Shown piece after piece: positions 10,132 through 20,244 of a stretch of DNA of 64,000 bases (positions within the stretch are counted from its first letter, which is position 1; every line of letters starts with the position of its first letter). Below the pieces are notes generated by a model. The model saw only the letters and a program-made list of their open reading frames with translations. It did no database searches and had not been told where the DNA came from. This DNA is from Enterococcus lactis (lineage in GTDB: Bacteria > Bacillota > Bacilli > Lactobacillales > Enterococcaceae), in NCBI RefSeq assembly GCF_015751045.1, contig NZ_BNJW01000002.1, positions 1 to 64,000 on the forward strand, read 5' to 3'. Position numbers and translations under genes: made by a program.

Positions 10132-11727
10132 TCACTTTTTGATTTTTTTGTTTAATCGTAGAATTTTCTTACCAAATGGCAACATGAGCCACTCTCTTAC
10201 TGTAAACAGACGGAGACGAATCACTGCATAAATGAACACAGATGCGCCAACCCCAACGCCTATCACACTGACAAAAAAAGCAGTGGAACGATGAGTTACA
10301 GGACCAAACACTATATTTAATACACCATAATACAGCAGCAGGACTGCTGTCATACAAAGAAGGCTGATAATCAACTTCCGCCCAAAATGTCGTTCTTTCC
10401 AAAAAGCATTTAGCTCTTTTGTTTCGATTCGGACAAAATACCAAAGCGTCACACCTAATCCTAAAAGGGTAGACAGGCTTGCTCCGGCTGTTCCTAATAA
10501 ACCAGTTAGAAAAGAAGTAGTCAATCCTTTTACCAAGAGTCCCCATCCTGCTCCTTTTAAAGAAGGGCGAAAAGAGTTCTTGCTTTGAGCAATACTTTGA
10601 TAGGCTTGGATGACTGCAGTAAAAGCAATGGAAAAAACAAACAATACAAGCGCTGCATTTCCTGCATAATCTTTAAACAACGCATAATTGATATAAGGAA
10701 GCAGTAAGGCTAATCCCAAAGATGCAGCTAATGCCAAAGCGGTCGTCAATCTAAGATAGATTTTGGCTGTCTGCAAAAACTGACGATAGATCCGATTGGT
10801 CAAATGACGGGTCAATGCAGGCAGAAATGTCGCACTTAATGCGGTGGCAATCACTAAACCTAATTGAACCAAAGGCTGCCCTCGGTCATAGACCCCTTTT
10901 GCTATCTTCGCACCATATTCCGATAGACCGTAAACTTCCAAAGCATTTTTTACAAAGAAAGAGTCGATCAGCTGAAAAAAGATGAGTAATCCGCTATAAA
11001 TCGAAACCAGACCGCCTTCTACTAGAAAGCGTCGGATCAAAGATTTTGGTGGCTGTTTGAATAATGGGAACCGGCGGAAGCTTAATACTCCTCCATGAAT
11101 CTTTTGTTCATAGTAGTGAAGGATTCCATATGCGCATAACCCGCCAAAAACGGCTCCACTCATCGCTGCCGTCCCTGTTTGGTACACCGTCCATCCGAGC
11201 TTTCTAAAAGCAAATGCACTACAGACGATTACAGAAACACGAACGAACTGCTCAACTACTTGAGAAACTGCCGTTGGTTCCATCAAAAATCTTCCTTGAA
11301 AATTCCCTCGATAAAAAGATAAACCAGGCATCAGCAAAAAGGTAAAAGAAACTACTTGGATCAGTGGTTTCAATTGTATATCCCCCATCATCCAAGCAAT
11401 CCAACTGCTAAATGAAAAGACAAACAGCCACAGAAAGACGCCTGTCCAAAACACCAAGGGATAAAGACTTTGCAAAGCTTGCTTTCGCTCGAAAGGATTC
11501 TTTCTTTCTGCAACGTACTTTGATATGAACTGCGGAAGACCTGATAAAGCTAAAGTCATTGCTATACCATAAATTGGATAAACTTGCTGATAAACATAAA
11601 AACCTTCGTCGCCGACTAAGTTTTGGAGGGGAATTCGGTAAAGGGCACTTAATACTTTTGCTATGAAAGAAGCAATCGTCAGTACAAATGCTCCTTGCAT
11701 GACGCGCCGCATTTCTTTATGATCCAA
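10132..11727 (-). CDS. MOP-family polysaccharide/lipid II flippase (SpoVB/YabM-like)
   Basis: The product (531 aa) is a polytopic membrane protein with about 14 predicted helices, starting with GAFVLTIASFIAKVLSALYR, typical of the MATE/MOP superfamily members SpoVB, YabM, MurJ and Wzx. These move lipid-linked wall or polysaccharide precursors across the membrane. Which precursor is moved cannot be read from the sequence. The start is TTG at 11727 with AAGGAG 8 bases upstream. It lies 14 bases after mfd and is followed by rqcP, so it is part of the mfd operon. The Firmicute set mfd-yabM-yabO-divIC is intact. Confidence 0.9.
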   Translation of the reverse strand: MDHKEMRRVMQGAFVLTIASFIAKVLSALYRIPLQNLVGDEGFYVYQQVYPIYGIAMTLALSGLPQFISKYVAERKNPFERKQALQSLYPLVFWTGVFLWLFVFSFSSWIAWMMGDIQLKPLIQVVSFTFLLMPGLSFYRGNFQGRFLMEPTAVSQVVEQFVRVSVIVCSAFAFRKLGWTVYQTGTAAMSGAVFGGLCAYGILHYYEQKIHGGVLSFRRFPLFKQPPKSLIRRFLVEGGLVSIYSGLLIFFQLIDSFFVKNALEVYGLSEYGAKIAKGVYDRGQPLVQLGLVIATALSATFLPALTRHLTNRIYRQFLQTAKIYLRLTTALALAASLGLALLLPYINYALFKDYAGNAALVLFVFSIAFTAVIQAYQSIAQSKNSFRPSLKGAGWGLLVKGLTTSFLTGLLGTAGASLSTLLGLGVTLWYFVRIETKELNAFWKERHFGRKLIISLLCMTAVLLLYYGVLNIVFGPVTHRSTAFFVSVIGVGVGASVFIYAVIRLRLFTVREWLMLPFGKKILRLNKKIKK

Positions 11728-11741
11728 ATCGTTGCTCCTTC

Positions 11742-14700
11742 CTACGCTGACAGATATTTTTGCTCACGCAATGCTTTGACAAACTTTTGGATTTCCTGAA
11801 GCCACACTGCTTCTTCCATTTGGTTTGGAATCGTCAAGCGTATCACCATCTGTTCTTTTTCAACGCCTAGACTGGCTTTTAGTTTCGTCGCCGTTAGTGC
11901 TTCGAATAATTGTTCCACGCTATAGCGTTTCGTTCCAACTTTGCTTAGAGTAAAGACGATATGCGGCTCCTGTTTCCTTATCGTTTCCAAGAGCGCTCGA
12001 TCGCCATCCATTTTAATCTGTCCGATTGTCAGGAGGTGTGCTACTTCTTCTGGGTATTCTCCAAAACGGTCGAGCAGATCATCTTCCAGTTCATCTAGCA
12101 TTTCTTGCGAATCAAGTTCACGAATTCGTTTATAGATCTCGATTTTCTGCCGCTGATCTGCCACGTATGTTTCAGGTAGATATGCGTCAACACCGAGGTC
12201 GATCTCAACAGTGGTCTTCTCCACTTGACTATTCTTTCCTTGTTTACGAGACACTGCTTCGCTCAGCATTTGAGAATACATATCGAAACCGACTGCATCA
12301 ATAAATCCATGTTGCTGAGCACCTAAGAGATTACCTGCACCGCGAATGGAAAGATCACGCATCGCAATTTTGAATCCAGATCCCAGTTCTGTAAAATCTT
12401 TGATTGCCTGAAGACGCTTTTCACTGACTTCATTAAGGATCTTCTGCTGCTCATACATAAAGTAAGCATATGCGACGCGGCTACTTCTTCCTACCCGTCC
12501 GCGTAATTGATATAACGTGGATAAACCCATATAATCAGCGTTCTCAACAAACAATGTATTTGCGTTCGGGATATCCACTCCTGTTTCAATGATGGTCGTA
12601 GTGACAAGAACATCATACTGACCTTCAATAAATTCAAAGAGCGTATTTTCTAATTGCGCCTCTGTCATTTGTCCATGAGCATAGCCGATCCGCGCTTCCG
12701 GAACGAGTTCTTGGATTTCTTCTACTTTTTGTTCGATCGTTTCTACTCGATTATATAAATAGAATACTTGTCCACCTCGTCCCATTTCTCGATGGATTGC
12801 TTCGCGGATAGCCCCAGGATTTTTTTCCATAACATATGTTTGGATCGGATAACGATTCGCAGGCGGTGTTTCGATTACTGAAAGATCTCGCACGCCTAGC
12901 ATCGACATATGCAAAGTTCTCGGAATCGGTGTTGCTGTCAGAGTCAAAACATCCACTTGTGCACGTAACTGTTTCAATCGTTCTTTATGTTTTACACCAA
13001 AACGTTGTTCTTCGTCAATGATCAATAGACCCAAATCGCTAAATTCAATATCTTTTGACAAGATTCGATGGGTTCCTACAACAATATCAACTTGACCTGT
13101 GCGCAGTTGTTCGATGGTTTCTTTTTGTTGCTTTCTTGTTCTGAAACGACTTAATAGCCCGATATTTACGGGGAAACCTTCAAATCTTTCCAGCATCGTT
13201 TCATAGTGCTGCTGTGCCAAGATCGTTGTTGGAACTAAAAAGGCTACTTGTTTGCTTTCCTTTATCGCTTTAAAGGCCGCTCGAAGCGCTACTTCTGTTT
13301 TCCCATAACCAACATCACCTACGAGTAGTCGATCCATTGGTTTTTCTTTTTCCATATCCCGCTTGATCTCCGCTGCACTTCTCAACTGGTCGTCTGTTTC
13401 AGAATAAGGGAAAGCATTTTCAAATTCTTTTTGGTAGGCGTCATCAGGACCAAAAGCATATCCTTTTTCTGATTCTCTTGCTGCGTATAGTTTGATTAAA
13501 TCGTCAGCGATATCTTCGATTTTCGAAGATACTTTTCGTTTAGTTTTCGTCCATTCACTTCCGCCTAACTTATTGATGCGAGGTGCTTTGGCTTCCGAGG
13601 CGACATATTTTTGGATCAGATTCAGTTGAGTAACAGGAATAAACAGTTTGTCGTCGTTTTGATACAAAATAGTCATATAGTCTTGGTGAACGCCATCTAC
13701 TTCTAGCGTTTCCATCCCAATGTATTTCCCGATACCATGATTGGCATGGACAACGTAATCTCCTGCTTTTAACTCATTATAGCTTTTCAATCGCTCTGCG
13801 TTTGTTACTGTTTGTCGTCTCGTTTGTTTTTTCGTCGTTTTTTGGAAAATTTCTTTTTCTGTGATAGCTACTATTTTTTCTTGAGGAAGTTCAAAACCAG
13901 CCTGCAAAGCTCCTTCAACTAATTGTACCTGTCCTCTGATCAATGCATTTTTTTCTGTTTCTACTACTAATATATCTTCATCTCGAAGCATTTGTTCTGC
14001 TTTACGTATTCTGTCCTTTGTCGGAATAAAGATCACAACAGTCTGTTTTTGCTTGCGCCAACGATCCATTTCTGTTTTCAGCAATGGCATTTGTCCGAAG
14101 AACTGTTGCATCGTCCGATATTGAAAATTATGGATTGCTTGGAAACGAAGATTTCCCATCCCTTTTTGGAAGAGTGAGAAAAAGGTTGTAGTAAATTTTT
14201 CCTTTTGAACGATTCTTTGTACATCTGCTGAAAATGACTGCTCAGAAAAAACCCGCAATTCGCTGATTTTTTGAGTATGCCATTCTGCCGCTTCCCTTTC
14301 GATTTCCCGATTTGTTTCCATGATCCGCTGGTAATCATCAACGACTAGTAAACTATTTGAAGGAAAATAATCCAAGATCGTTACAAATTCTTGGTAAAGA
14401 AGATCTGAGTAGAATTTTGCTTCTTCTGTCGGGATACCTGCTTGCCAACTTGAAGTCATCTGACCGAAGTAATCTTGTAAAAACTCGCGGTCTGCTTCTT
14501 CTGTGGTCGCAGCAAGCCGTTTTTCTAGCATTTTTTGCATTTGCTCTATTCCATGTTTCAGATCCTCTGGTCCATAGACTTGTTCACTCGTTGGAGAAAC
14601 CCAGATTTCTTCCGTTTTTTCGATTGAACGTTGTGTTTCTGCTTCAAAATACCGCATAGAATCTATCTCTACATCAAATAATTCTACACGAATAGGATAG

Positions 14701-15263
14701 TTTGTTGTTAATGGGTAAATATCGACGATGCTTCCTCGAATACTGAATTCTCCGGGTTTTGCGACCATTTCTTCTCGTACATAGCCCATCAAAGTCAATT
14801 GGCGAGGAAGATTTTCCACATCTATCTCATCACCAACATGCCAATTCAATTGCGCCTGTAGCCAAGTTTTCTTATTCGGCAGCCGCTTGTGCAAAGCTGC
14901 GACTGGCAACAAATAGATACCTGCTTTTTTTTCTTGAAGTGCGTTGAGCGTTGCGACTCTCTCGCCTCGCGCTTCGGGAGAAGAAAAGGCCATTTCAGCA
15001 GAAAGCACTTCATCCACTGGAAATAAATGGATCTGATCCTGCGGAATCACATGTTGCAGATCTTCTGCTAACTGATTGGCATAATACAAATTTGGCATCA
15101 GAATGATCATATTTTTATTTGTTTTCTTAAATGCTCGAGCAAATAGAAGCGTCTTCGCTGAGCCAGCTAATCCTGTGATTAGTTGTCTAGGCATTTTTTC
15201 TTCTAAATTGCTGATCCATTCTTTTACTTGCGGATCTTTTCCGACTAATTGAATGATATCCAT
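11742..15263 (-). CDS. mfd: Transcription-repair coupling factor Mfd
   Basis: Mfd removes RNA polymerase stalled at DNA lesions and recruits UvrA. The 1173-residue length is normal. The domains run in order: UvrB-like N-terminal region, the RNA polymerase-interacting domain (DYVVHANHGIGKYIGMETL), and a RecG-like SF2 motor with Walker A GDVGYGKTEVALRAAFK and the DEEQ box (IIDEEQRFGVKHKE). The C-terminal TRCF domain follows. ATG at 15263 has GGAGG at 7 bases. It follows pth by 16 bases, the usual pth-mfd pair. Confidence 0.98.
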   Translation of the reverse strand: MDIIQLVGKDPQVKEWISNLEEKMPRQLITGLAGSAKTLLFARAFKKTNKNMIILMPNLYYANQLAEDLQHVIPQDQIHLFPVDEVLSAEMAFSSPEARGERVATLNALQEKKAGIYLLPVAALHKRLPNKKTWLQAQLNWHVGDEIDVENLPRQLTLMGYVREEMVAKPGEFSIRGSIVDIYPLTTNYPIRVELFDVEIDSMRYFEAETQRSIEKTEEIWVSPTSEQVYGPEDLKHGIEQMQKMLEKRLAATTEEADREFLQDYFGQMTSSWQAGIPTEEAKFYSDLLYQEFVTILDYFPSNSLLVVDDYQRIMETNREIEREAAEWHTQKISELRVFSEQSFSADVQRIVQKEKFTTTFFSLFQKGMGNLRFQAIHNFQYRTMQQFFGQMPLLKTEMDRWRKQKQTVVIFIPTKDRIRKAEQMLRDEDILVVETEKNALIRGQVQLVEGALQAGFELPQEKIVAITEKEIFQKTTKKQTRRQTVTNAERLKSYNELKAGDYVVHANHGIGKYIGMETLEVDGVHQDYMTILYQNDDKLFIPVTQLNLIQKYVASEAKAPRINKLGGSEWTKTKRKVSSKIEDIADDLIKLYAARESEKGYAFGPDDAYQKEFENAFPYSETDDQLRSAAEIKRDMEKEKPMDRLLVGDVGYGKTEVALRAAFKAIKESKQVAFLVPTTILAQQHYETMLERFEGFPVNIGLLSRFRTRKQQKETIEQLRTGQVDIVVGTHRILSKDIEFSDLGLLIIDEEQRFGVKHKERLKQLRAQVDVLTLTATPIPRTLHMSMLGVRDLSVIETPPANRYPIQTYVMEKNPGAIREAIHREMGRGGQVFYLYNRVETIEQKVEEIQELVPEARIGYAHGQMTEAQLENTLFEFIEGQYDVLVTTTIIETGVDIPNANTLFVENADYMGLSTLYQLRGRVGRSSRVAYAYFMYEQQKILNEVSEKRLQAIKDFTELGSGFKIAMRDLSIRGAGNLLGAQQHGFIDAVGFDMYSQMLSEAVSRKQGKNSQVEKTTVEIDLGVDAYLPETYVADQRQKIEIYKRIRELDSQEMLDELEDDLLDRFGEYPEEVAHLLTIGQIKMDGDRALLETIRKQEPHIVFTLSKVGTKRYSVEQLFEALTATKLKASLGVEKEQMVIRLTIPNQMEEAVWLQEIQKFVKALREQKYLSA

Positions 15264-15279
15264 TCCTTTTCCTCCTTTC

Positions 15280-15840
15280 TCAATTGAATTGATTCATCGC
15301 ATCCACGAACGAATGCCCTTCTATGAGATATTCGACTGCTTTAACAGATTGAAATATGCTTTCTTCTATCAAAGGCTGGTTTTCTTTGCTGAAAGGACTA
15401 AGCACATGTTGGACCACTGTTTTTTTTCCTTCTGGTCTGCCAATTCCCACCTTGATTCGATCAAAGACATTCGTATTCAAATGGGAAATGATACTTTTGA
15501 TACCATTATGCCCGCCGGCACTCCCCTTTTGACGGAGCCGGATCTTTCCTACTGCCAGATCCAAATCATCGTAGATGACGACTAATTCTTCTGGATAAAT
15601 CCCAAAATAAGTCATTAACGGTCCGACTGCACGACCAGATTCATTCATGAATGTCTGTGGTTTGACTAGAAGGATCTTTTCTCCATTATGAAAAAATTCG
15701 GCAACTTCTGCTTCGAATGGATTTTTTTTGAAAGTAGCTTGATGTTCGCGTGCAATTTGATCCACGACCATAAAGCCGATATTGTGTTTAGTATATTGGT
15801 ATTTGGTACCTGGGTTTCCTAACCCGACGATCATTTTCAT
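15280..15840 (-). CDS. pth: Peptidyl-tRNA hydrolase
   Basis: Pth cleaves peptidyl-tRNAs that drop off the ribosome, recycling tRNA. The protein begins MKMIVGLGNPGTKY, contains the conserved His of TKHNIGFMVVD and the GSAGGHNGIKSI motif, and is 186 aa. I took the ATG at 15840 because AGGTGG lies 10 bases upstream. Twelve codons of open frame further upstream lack the family start and are not conserved. An unusual hairpin sits 40 bases before the start. Confidence 0.96.
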   Translation of the reverse strand: MKMIVGLGNPGTKYQYTKHNIGFMVVDQIAREHQATFKKNPFEAEVAEFFHNGEKILLVKPQTFMNESGRAVGPLMTYFGIYPEELVVIYDDLDLAVGKIRLRQKGSAGGHNGIKSIISHLNTNVFDRIKVGIGRPEGKKTVVQHVLSPFSKENQPLIEESIFQSVKAVEYLIEGHSFVDAMNQFN

Positions 15841-15879
15841 TTTTGTTTTTCCACCTAATTCTAAAAACAGCACAAAAGG

Positions 15880-15920
15880 CTGGACTGCTAATTAGCGGTC
15901 CAGTCCATCGAGCTTTTTTT
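15880..15920 (+). terminator. Hairpin with T tract upstream of pth
   Basis: CTGGACTGCT and AGCGGTCCAG form a 10-bp stem with one G-U pair around AATT. On the plus strand seven T residues follow a few bases later. No plus-strand gene ends here. On the minus strand the stem has one mismatch and would fall in the pth leader, so this may be an attenuator or a stop for antisense transcription. The remaining 270 bases up to ldh hold the ldh promoter region. Confidence 0.45.
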
Positions 15921-16064
15921 CTTTTTTATACTGTCAATGTATAGTATACCACAAAACAAAGCGTTTCGGCTAAAAGAGAATCGTTAATAAATGATAAAGA
16001 AATTAAAAATTTCTTCAAAGTTTAATGAAATAATTGATTTATAAAAATAGTGAAATAACGCACA

Positions 16065-16078
16065 TGTAAGCTTTTACA
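16065..16078 (+). promoter_or_regulatory. cre-like (CcpA) site in the ldh promoter
   Basis: TGTAAGCTTTTACA fits the cre consensus TGWNANCGNTNWCA at all fixed positions except one (T for G in the central CG). It directly abuts a perfect -10 box. The same half-sites could suit another dyad-binding regulator such as Rex, but the Rex consensus fits less well. Confidence 0.4.
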
Positions 16079-16084
16079 TATAAT
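16079..16084 (+). promoter_or_regulatory. -10 box of the ldh promoter
   Basis: TATAAT lies 109 bases before the ldh start. No good -35 hexamer is found 16-18 bases upstream, so the promoter may depend on an activator. A long untranslated leader would follow. Confidence 0.5.
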
Positions 16085-16192
16085 ACAACCTTGTTATCTG
16101 TTATATTTTATAGCCAAATAGCGTGACATGGGGCTTGAGAAATGTTAGCATAAGCATGGGAAAAAACAAATCAATGGAAGGATTGATACTAA

Positions 16193-17167
<975 letters not shown>

Positions 17168-17179
17168 TTTTTGAATATG

Positions 17180-17213
17180 ACGGAAAACATCTAAACGGTG
17201 TTTTCCGTTTTTT
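17180..17213 (+). terminator. ldh terminator
   Basis: CGGAAAACA and TGTTTTCCG (with a G in the loop side) form the stem around CTAAACGG, followed by seven T residues. It lies 13 bases past the ldh stop. Confidence 0.92.
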
Positions 17214-17336
17214 TATTTTATCACTCTTCTGGTTTCTAAATTTTTTCATAAAGAAGAGATAACCTTCGTCTTTTCGTCTAAATTATGCTATCATGAGACC
17301 GTTCCACCCTAAACTTTTACTTAAGGAGTTGTCGAT

Positions 17337-18734
17337 ATGACAAGATCTTCGCATCGAAAAAAATCGAAACATGTTGCTTTGCTTTCAGCTCTTGGTGTTC
17401 TCTTAGTGCTGATTAGCTTTTATACCTATCGCAGTACATACTACACAAAACATTTTTTGCCGAATACGGAAATCAACGGAATAAATGTCAGCGATCTAAC
17501 AGTCGAAAAAGCAAATGAAAAATTAAAAGAAGCTTATTCCGATAAAAAATTAGCTATTAAAGAAGATGGAAAAGTCTGGCAGGAAGTACCAAAATCTGAG
17601 CTCGGCTATAAAGATGATTTCACTTCTGAGCTTTCTCCGATCCTAAATGAACAAAACGGATGGACTTGGGGAATGACTTATGTTTCAGCAGCGGAAAAAC
17701 AAGAAATCGATCCTATCAGTCAAGACCACCAGAAACTGGATACTACCGTTCAGACATTGACAACTAAACTGACTGATCTGAATAAAGACCGGACACCTAC
17801 AACTGATGCAACAATTGAAAAATCAGGCGACTCTTTTGTTATCAAGCCTGAAGACAATGGAAATACCATCAACGTCGATGCTGCGGTCAAACAAATAAAA
17901 AGTGCAGTAAATTCCGGTAAAGATACGATTGAATTAACTGAGTTCAAAGAAAAACCAAAAGTAACCTCCGGAGACAGTTCACTGAAAGAACAGCTCGAAT
18001 CCATGAATGCTATCGCAAAAGTAAAAGCTACTTACAGTATAAACGGTGAGACTTTCCAGATTCCATCAAGTGATATCATGAGCTGGCTGACCTACGACGG
18101 AAAAGTCGATTTAGATACAGAACAAGTACGTCAATATGTAACAGATTTAGGCACAAAGTATAACACAAGTACGAATGACACAAAATTTAAAAGTACAAAA
18201 AGAGGAGAAGTTACGGTCCCAGTTGGCACTTACAGCTGGACGATCCAAACAGATAGCGAGACAGAAGCGTTGAAAAAAGCTATTCTGACAGGCCAAGACT
18301 TTACTCGTTCTCCGATTGTGCAAGGTGGCACAACCGCTGATCATCCATTGATCGAAGATACGTATATCGAAGTTGATCTAGAGAACCAGCATATGTGGTA
18401 TTATAAAGACGGAAAAGTAGCCCTTGAAACAGATATCGTTTCCGGAAAGCCATCTACACCTACACCTGCTGGGGTCTTCTATGTTTGGAATAAAGAAGAA
18501 GATGCAACTTTAAAAGGAACAAATGACGACGGAACGCCTTACGAGAGTCCAGTAAATTACTGGATGCCGATTGACTGGACAGGTGTTGGTATCCACGATT
18601 CTGACTGGCAACCTGAATACGGCGGAGATTTATGGAAAACCCGCGGTTCACATGGCTGTATCAACACTCCGCCAAGTGTAATGAAGGAATTATTCGGGAT
18701 GGTCGAAAAAGGAACACCAGTATTGGTCTTCTAA
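17337..18734 (+). CDS. ldtfm: L,D-transpeptidase Ldtfm (YkuD domain)
   Basis: This membrane-anchored enzyme cross-links peptidoglycan 3-to-3 (L-Lys3 to L-Lys3), a route that bypasses D,D-transpeptidases and can give high beta-lactam resistance in E. faecium when tetrapeptide stems are available. The 465-residue product has a basic N-terminus, one membrane helix (about 13-30), two extracellular regions of the type seen in Ldtfm, and a C-terminal YkuD domain with SHGCINTPP. The Cys falls at 441, one off the Cys442 known for the reference enzyme. AAGGAG lies upstream of the ATG. It is a single gene with its own terminator. Alternative YkuD functions are less likely given the family match in length and layout. 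Confidence 0.94.
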   Translation: MTRSSHRKKSKHVALLSALGVLLVLISFYTYRSTYYTKHFLPNTEINGINVSDLTVEKANEKLKEAYSDKKLAIKEDGKVWQEVPKSELGYKDDFTSELSPILNEQNGWTWGMTYVSAAEKQEIDPISQDHQKLDTTVQTLTTKLTDLNKDRTPTTDATIEKSGDSFVIKPEDNGNTINVDAAVKQIKSAVNSGKDTIELTEFKEKPKVTSGDSSLKEQLESMNAIAKVKATYSINGETFQIPSSDIMSWLTYDGKVDLDTEQVRQYVTDLGTKYNTSTNDTKFKSTKRGEVTVPVGTYSWTIQTDSETEALKKAILTGQDFTRSPIVQGGTTADHPLIEDTYIEVDLENQHMWYYKDGKVALETDIVSGKPSTPTPAGVFYVWNKEEDATLKGTNDDGTPYESPVNYWMPIDWTGVGIHDSDWQPEYGGDLWKTRGSHGCINTPPSVMKELFGMVEKGTPVLVF

Positions 18735-18752
18735 CAAAAAAGAATTGATAAA

Positions 18753-18789
18753 AAGAACGCACCTGTACGAATCGTACAGGTGCGTTCTT
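18753..18789. terminator. Bidirectional terminator between ldtfm and yebC
   Basis: AAGAACGCACCTGTACGA is followed by its full complement, giving a nearly perfect stem. It lies between two convergent genes and probably serves both. Confidence 0.92.
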
Positions 18790-18815
18790 ACTTATTATCT
18801 CAACTAGGCGCTTTC

Positions 18816-19538
18816 TTACATTTCAGCAGCAGTAAAGACTTCTGAGACATCATCATCGTCCTCTAGCTTATCTACTAGACGTTCCAATTGCTCCCGTTGT
18901 TCCTCATTTAAATCGATCGTCGTTTGTGGGATCATCGTCAATTCTGCTTGCGCTAAAGTGAACTCTTTTTCCAGCTCATCTCGTACAGCAGCAAAATCTT
19001 CTGGTGCAGTATAAATCTCGAACACTTCAGGAGAAGTTTGCAGATCTTCTGCCCCCGCCTCTAATACATCTTCAAACATCGTCTCTTCATCAACAGCCAA
19101 CCCATCGCGTTCAATGACGATATACCCTTTGCGATCAAACAAGTAACTGACTGAACCCGTTTCTCCCTGTGACCCGCCGTTTCGAGTAAAAGCTACTCGG
19201 ACATTTGTCGCTGTCCGATTACGATTATCCGTCAACGCATGGACTAAGATTCCTACTCCACCCGGACCATATCCTTCATACGTGATTTCATCGTAATTTG
19301 TTTCATCTACGGCACTGGTAGCCTTTTTAATCGCCCGTTCTACATTGTCGTTTGGCATATTTGCAGCTTTTGCTTTGTCCACAACAAGCCGCAGAGCTGG
19401 GTTCATGGATGGATCAGGACCGCCTGCTTTAGCTGCCATATAGATTTCACGAGAAAGTTTCTGAAAGACTTTTCCTCGTTTCGCATCTTGGGCATTTTTT
19501 CTTCCTTGGATATTATGCCACTTACTATGTCCTGACAT
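18816..19538 (-). CDS. yebC: YebC/PmpR-family regulator or translation factor
   Basis: The protein begins [23 protein letters not shown], the hallmark N-terminus of the YebC family, and is 240 aa. Members act as DNA-binding regulators in some bacteria, and recent work assigns some of them a role at ribosomes on proline stretches. I cannot tell which applies. I chose the ATG at 19538, with GGGAGG 8 bases upstream; the longer frame adds 11 unrelated residues. It stands alone between a convergent terminator and the VanZ-like gene. Confidence 0.95.
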   Translation of the reverse strand: MSGHSKWHNIQGRKNAQDAKRGKVFQKLSREIYMAAKAGGPDPSMNPALRLVVDKAKAANMPNDNVERAIKKATSAVDETNYDEITYEGYGPGGVGILVHALTDNRNRTATNVRVAFTRNGGSQGETGSVSYLFDRKGYIVIERDGLAVDEETMFEDVLEAGAEDLQTSPEVFEIYTAPEDFAAVRDELEKEFTLAQAELTMIPQTTIDLNEEQREQLERLVDKLEDDDDVSEVFTAAEM

Positions 19539-19616
19539 GATTTTTCCTCCCTTGTTCTTTTGAGAATACACTTCTATTCTAGTACTATTTCACAAAAAAA
19601 CAAAGCCACAGCCAAT

Positions 19617-20123
19617 CTATAAACGCTTCTTGAATGCCGCAAAAAGCACACATAATACCACAGCAGTCAGAGCACCGATCGAATCCAACATGACATCTTG
19701 GAACATAGGCGTTCTTCCACCGGTCATCATCTGATGGAATTCGTCCAAACCTGCGTATCCTGTTGCTGAAAGCCAAGCAAGGATCGCTGTCAGCCACCAA
19801 ATTTTTAGTTTAGGGAAAACACCTAAAAACAAGCTGCCACCCAAAACAAAATAAGTACCAAAATGTGCGCCTTTTCTTAAAAAGAACTCTACAAATTTGG
19901 CGTAGCCCAGATGGTCGATACTCACGATACTTCCACCATAATTAAAACGTATACCTGCTAATGTGTCCTTAAATGGCTGATTAGGAAGCCAGCTTTCTAA
20001 TCGCGAAACTTGTGATTGCTGTCCGTAAGTTTGAGAAGAACTGTAAAATAAGATGGCAACGACTATAAGTGCGATCACTAAATAAATATTTCCGTTTTTC
20101 AGTTGTTTTTTTGAAGAATTCAT
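19617..20123 (-). CDS. VanZ-like membrane protein
   Basis: This 168-residue protein has four likely membrane helices and the VanZ family residues RKGAHFGTY (about 83-91), then GLDEFHQ and GR.P.FQDV in the second half. VanZ in Tn1546 gives low teicoplanin resistance, but chromosomal VanZ-like proteins are widespread and their role is mostly unknown. AGGTGA lies 4 bases from the ATG. There is no linked van gene, so this should not be read as glycopeptide resistance. Confidence 0.88.
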   Translation of the reverse strand: MNSSKKQLKNGNIYLVIALIVVAILFYSSSQTYGQQSQVSRLESWLPNQPFKDTLAGIRFNYGGSIVSIDHLGYAKFVEFFLRKGAHFGTYFVLGGSLFLGVFPKLKIWWLTAILAWLSATGYAGLDEFHQMMTGGRTPMFQDVMLDSIGALTAVVLCVLFAAFKKRL

Positions 20124-20244
20124 AAGTCACCTCTGTATTTATCTTAGACTTTTTTTGAAGAAACAACAATCATTTTCATAGAGACTTCTTCTATAAAAAA
20201 GTGCTATACTTAATTTTGTATTACAATATGAAGGGAGTTTTTTC

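Noticed and set aside
17180-17213. AAACGGTGTT in the ldh terminator resembles the head of the intergenic elements
   Set aside because: The match is 10 bases inside a perfect terminator stem and loop, with no body or tail beside it; chance is the simpler reading.
19617-20123. VanZ-like gene as a sign of teicoplanin resistance
   Set aside because: No van genes lie nearby, and chromosomal VanZ-like proteins are common in susceptible Firmicutes.
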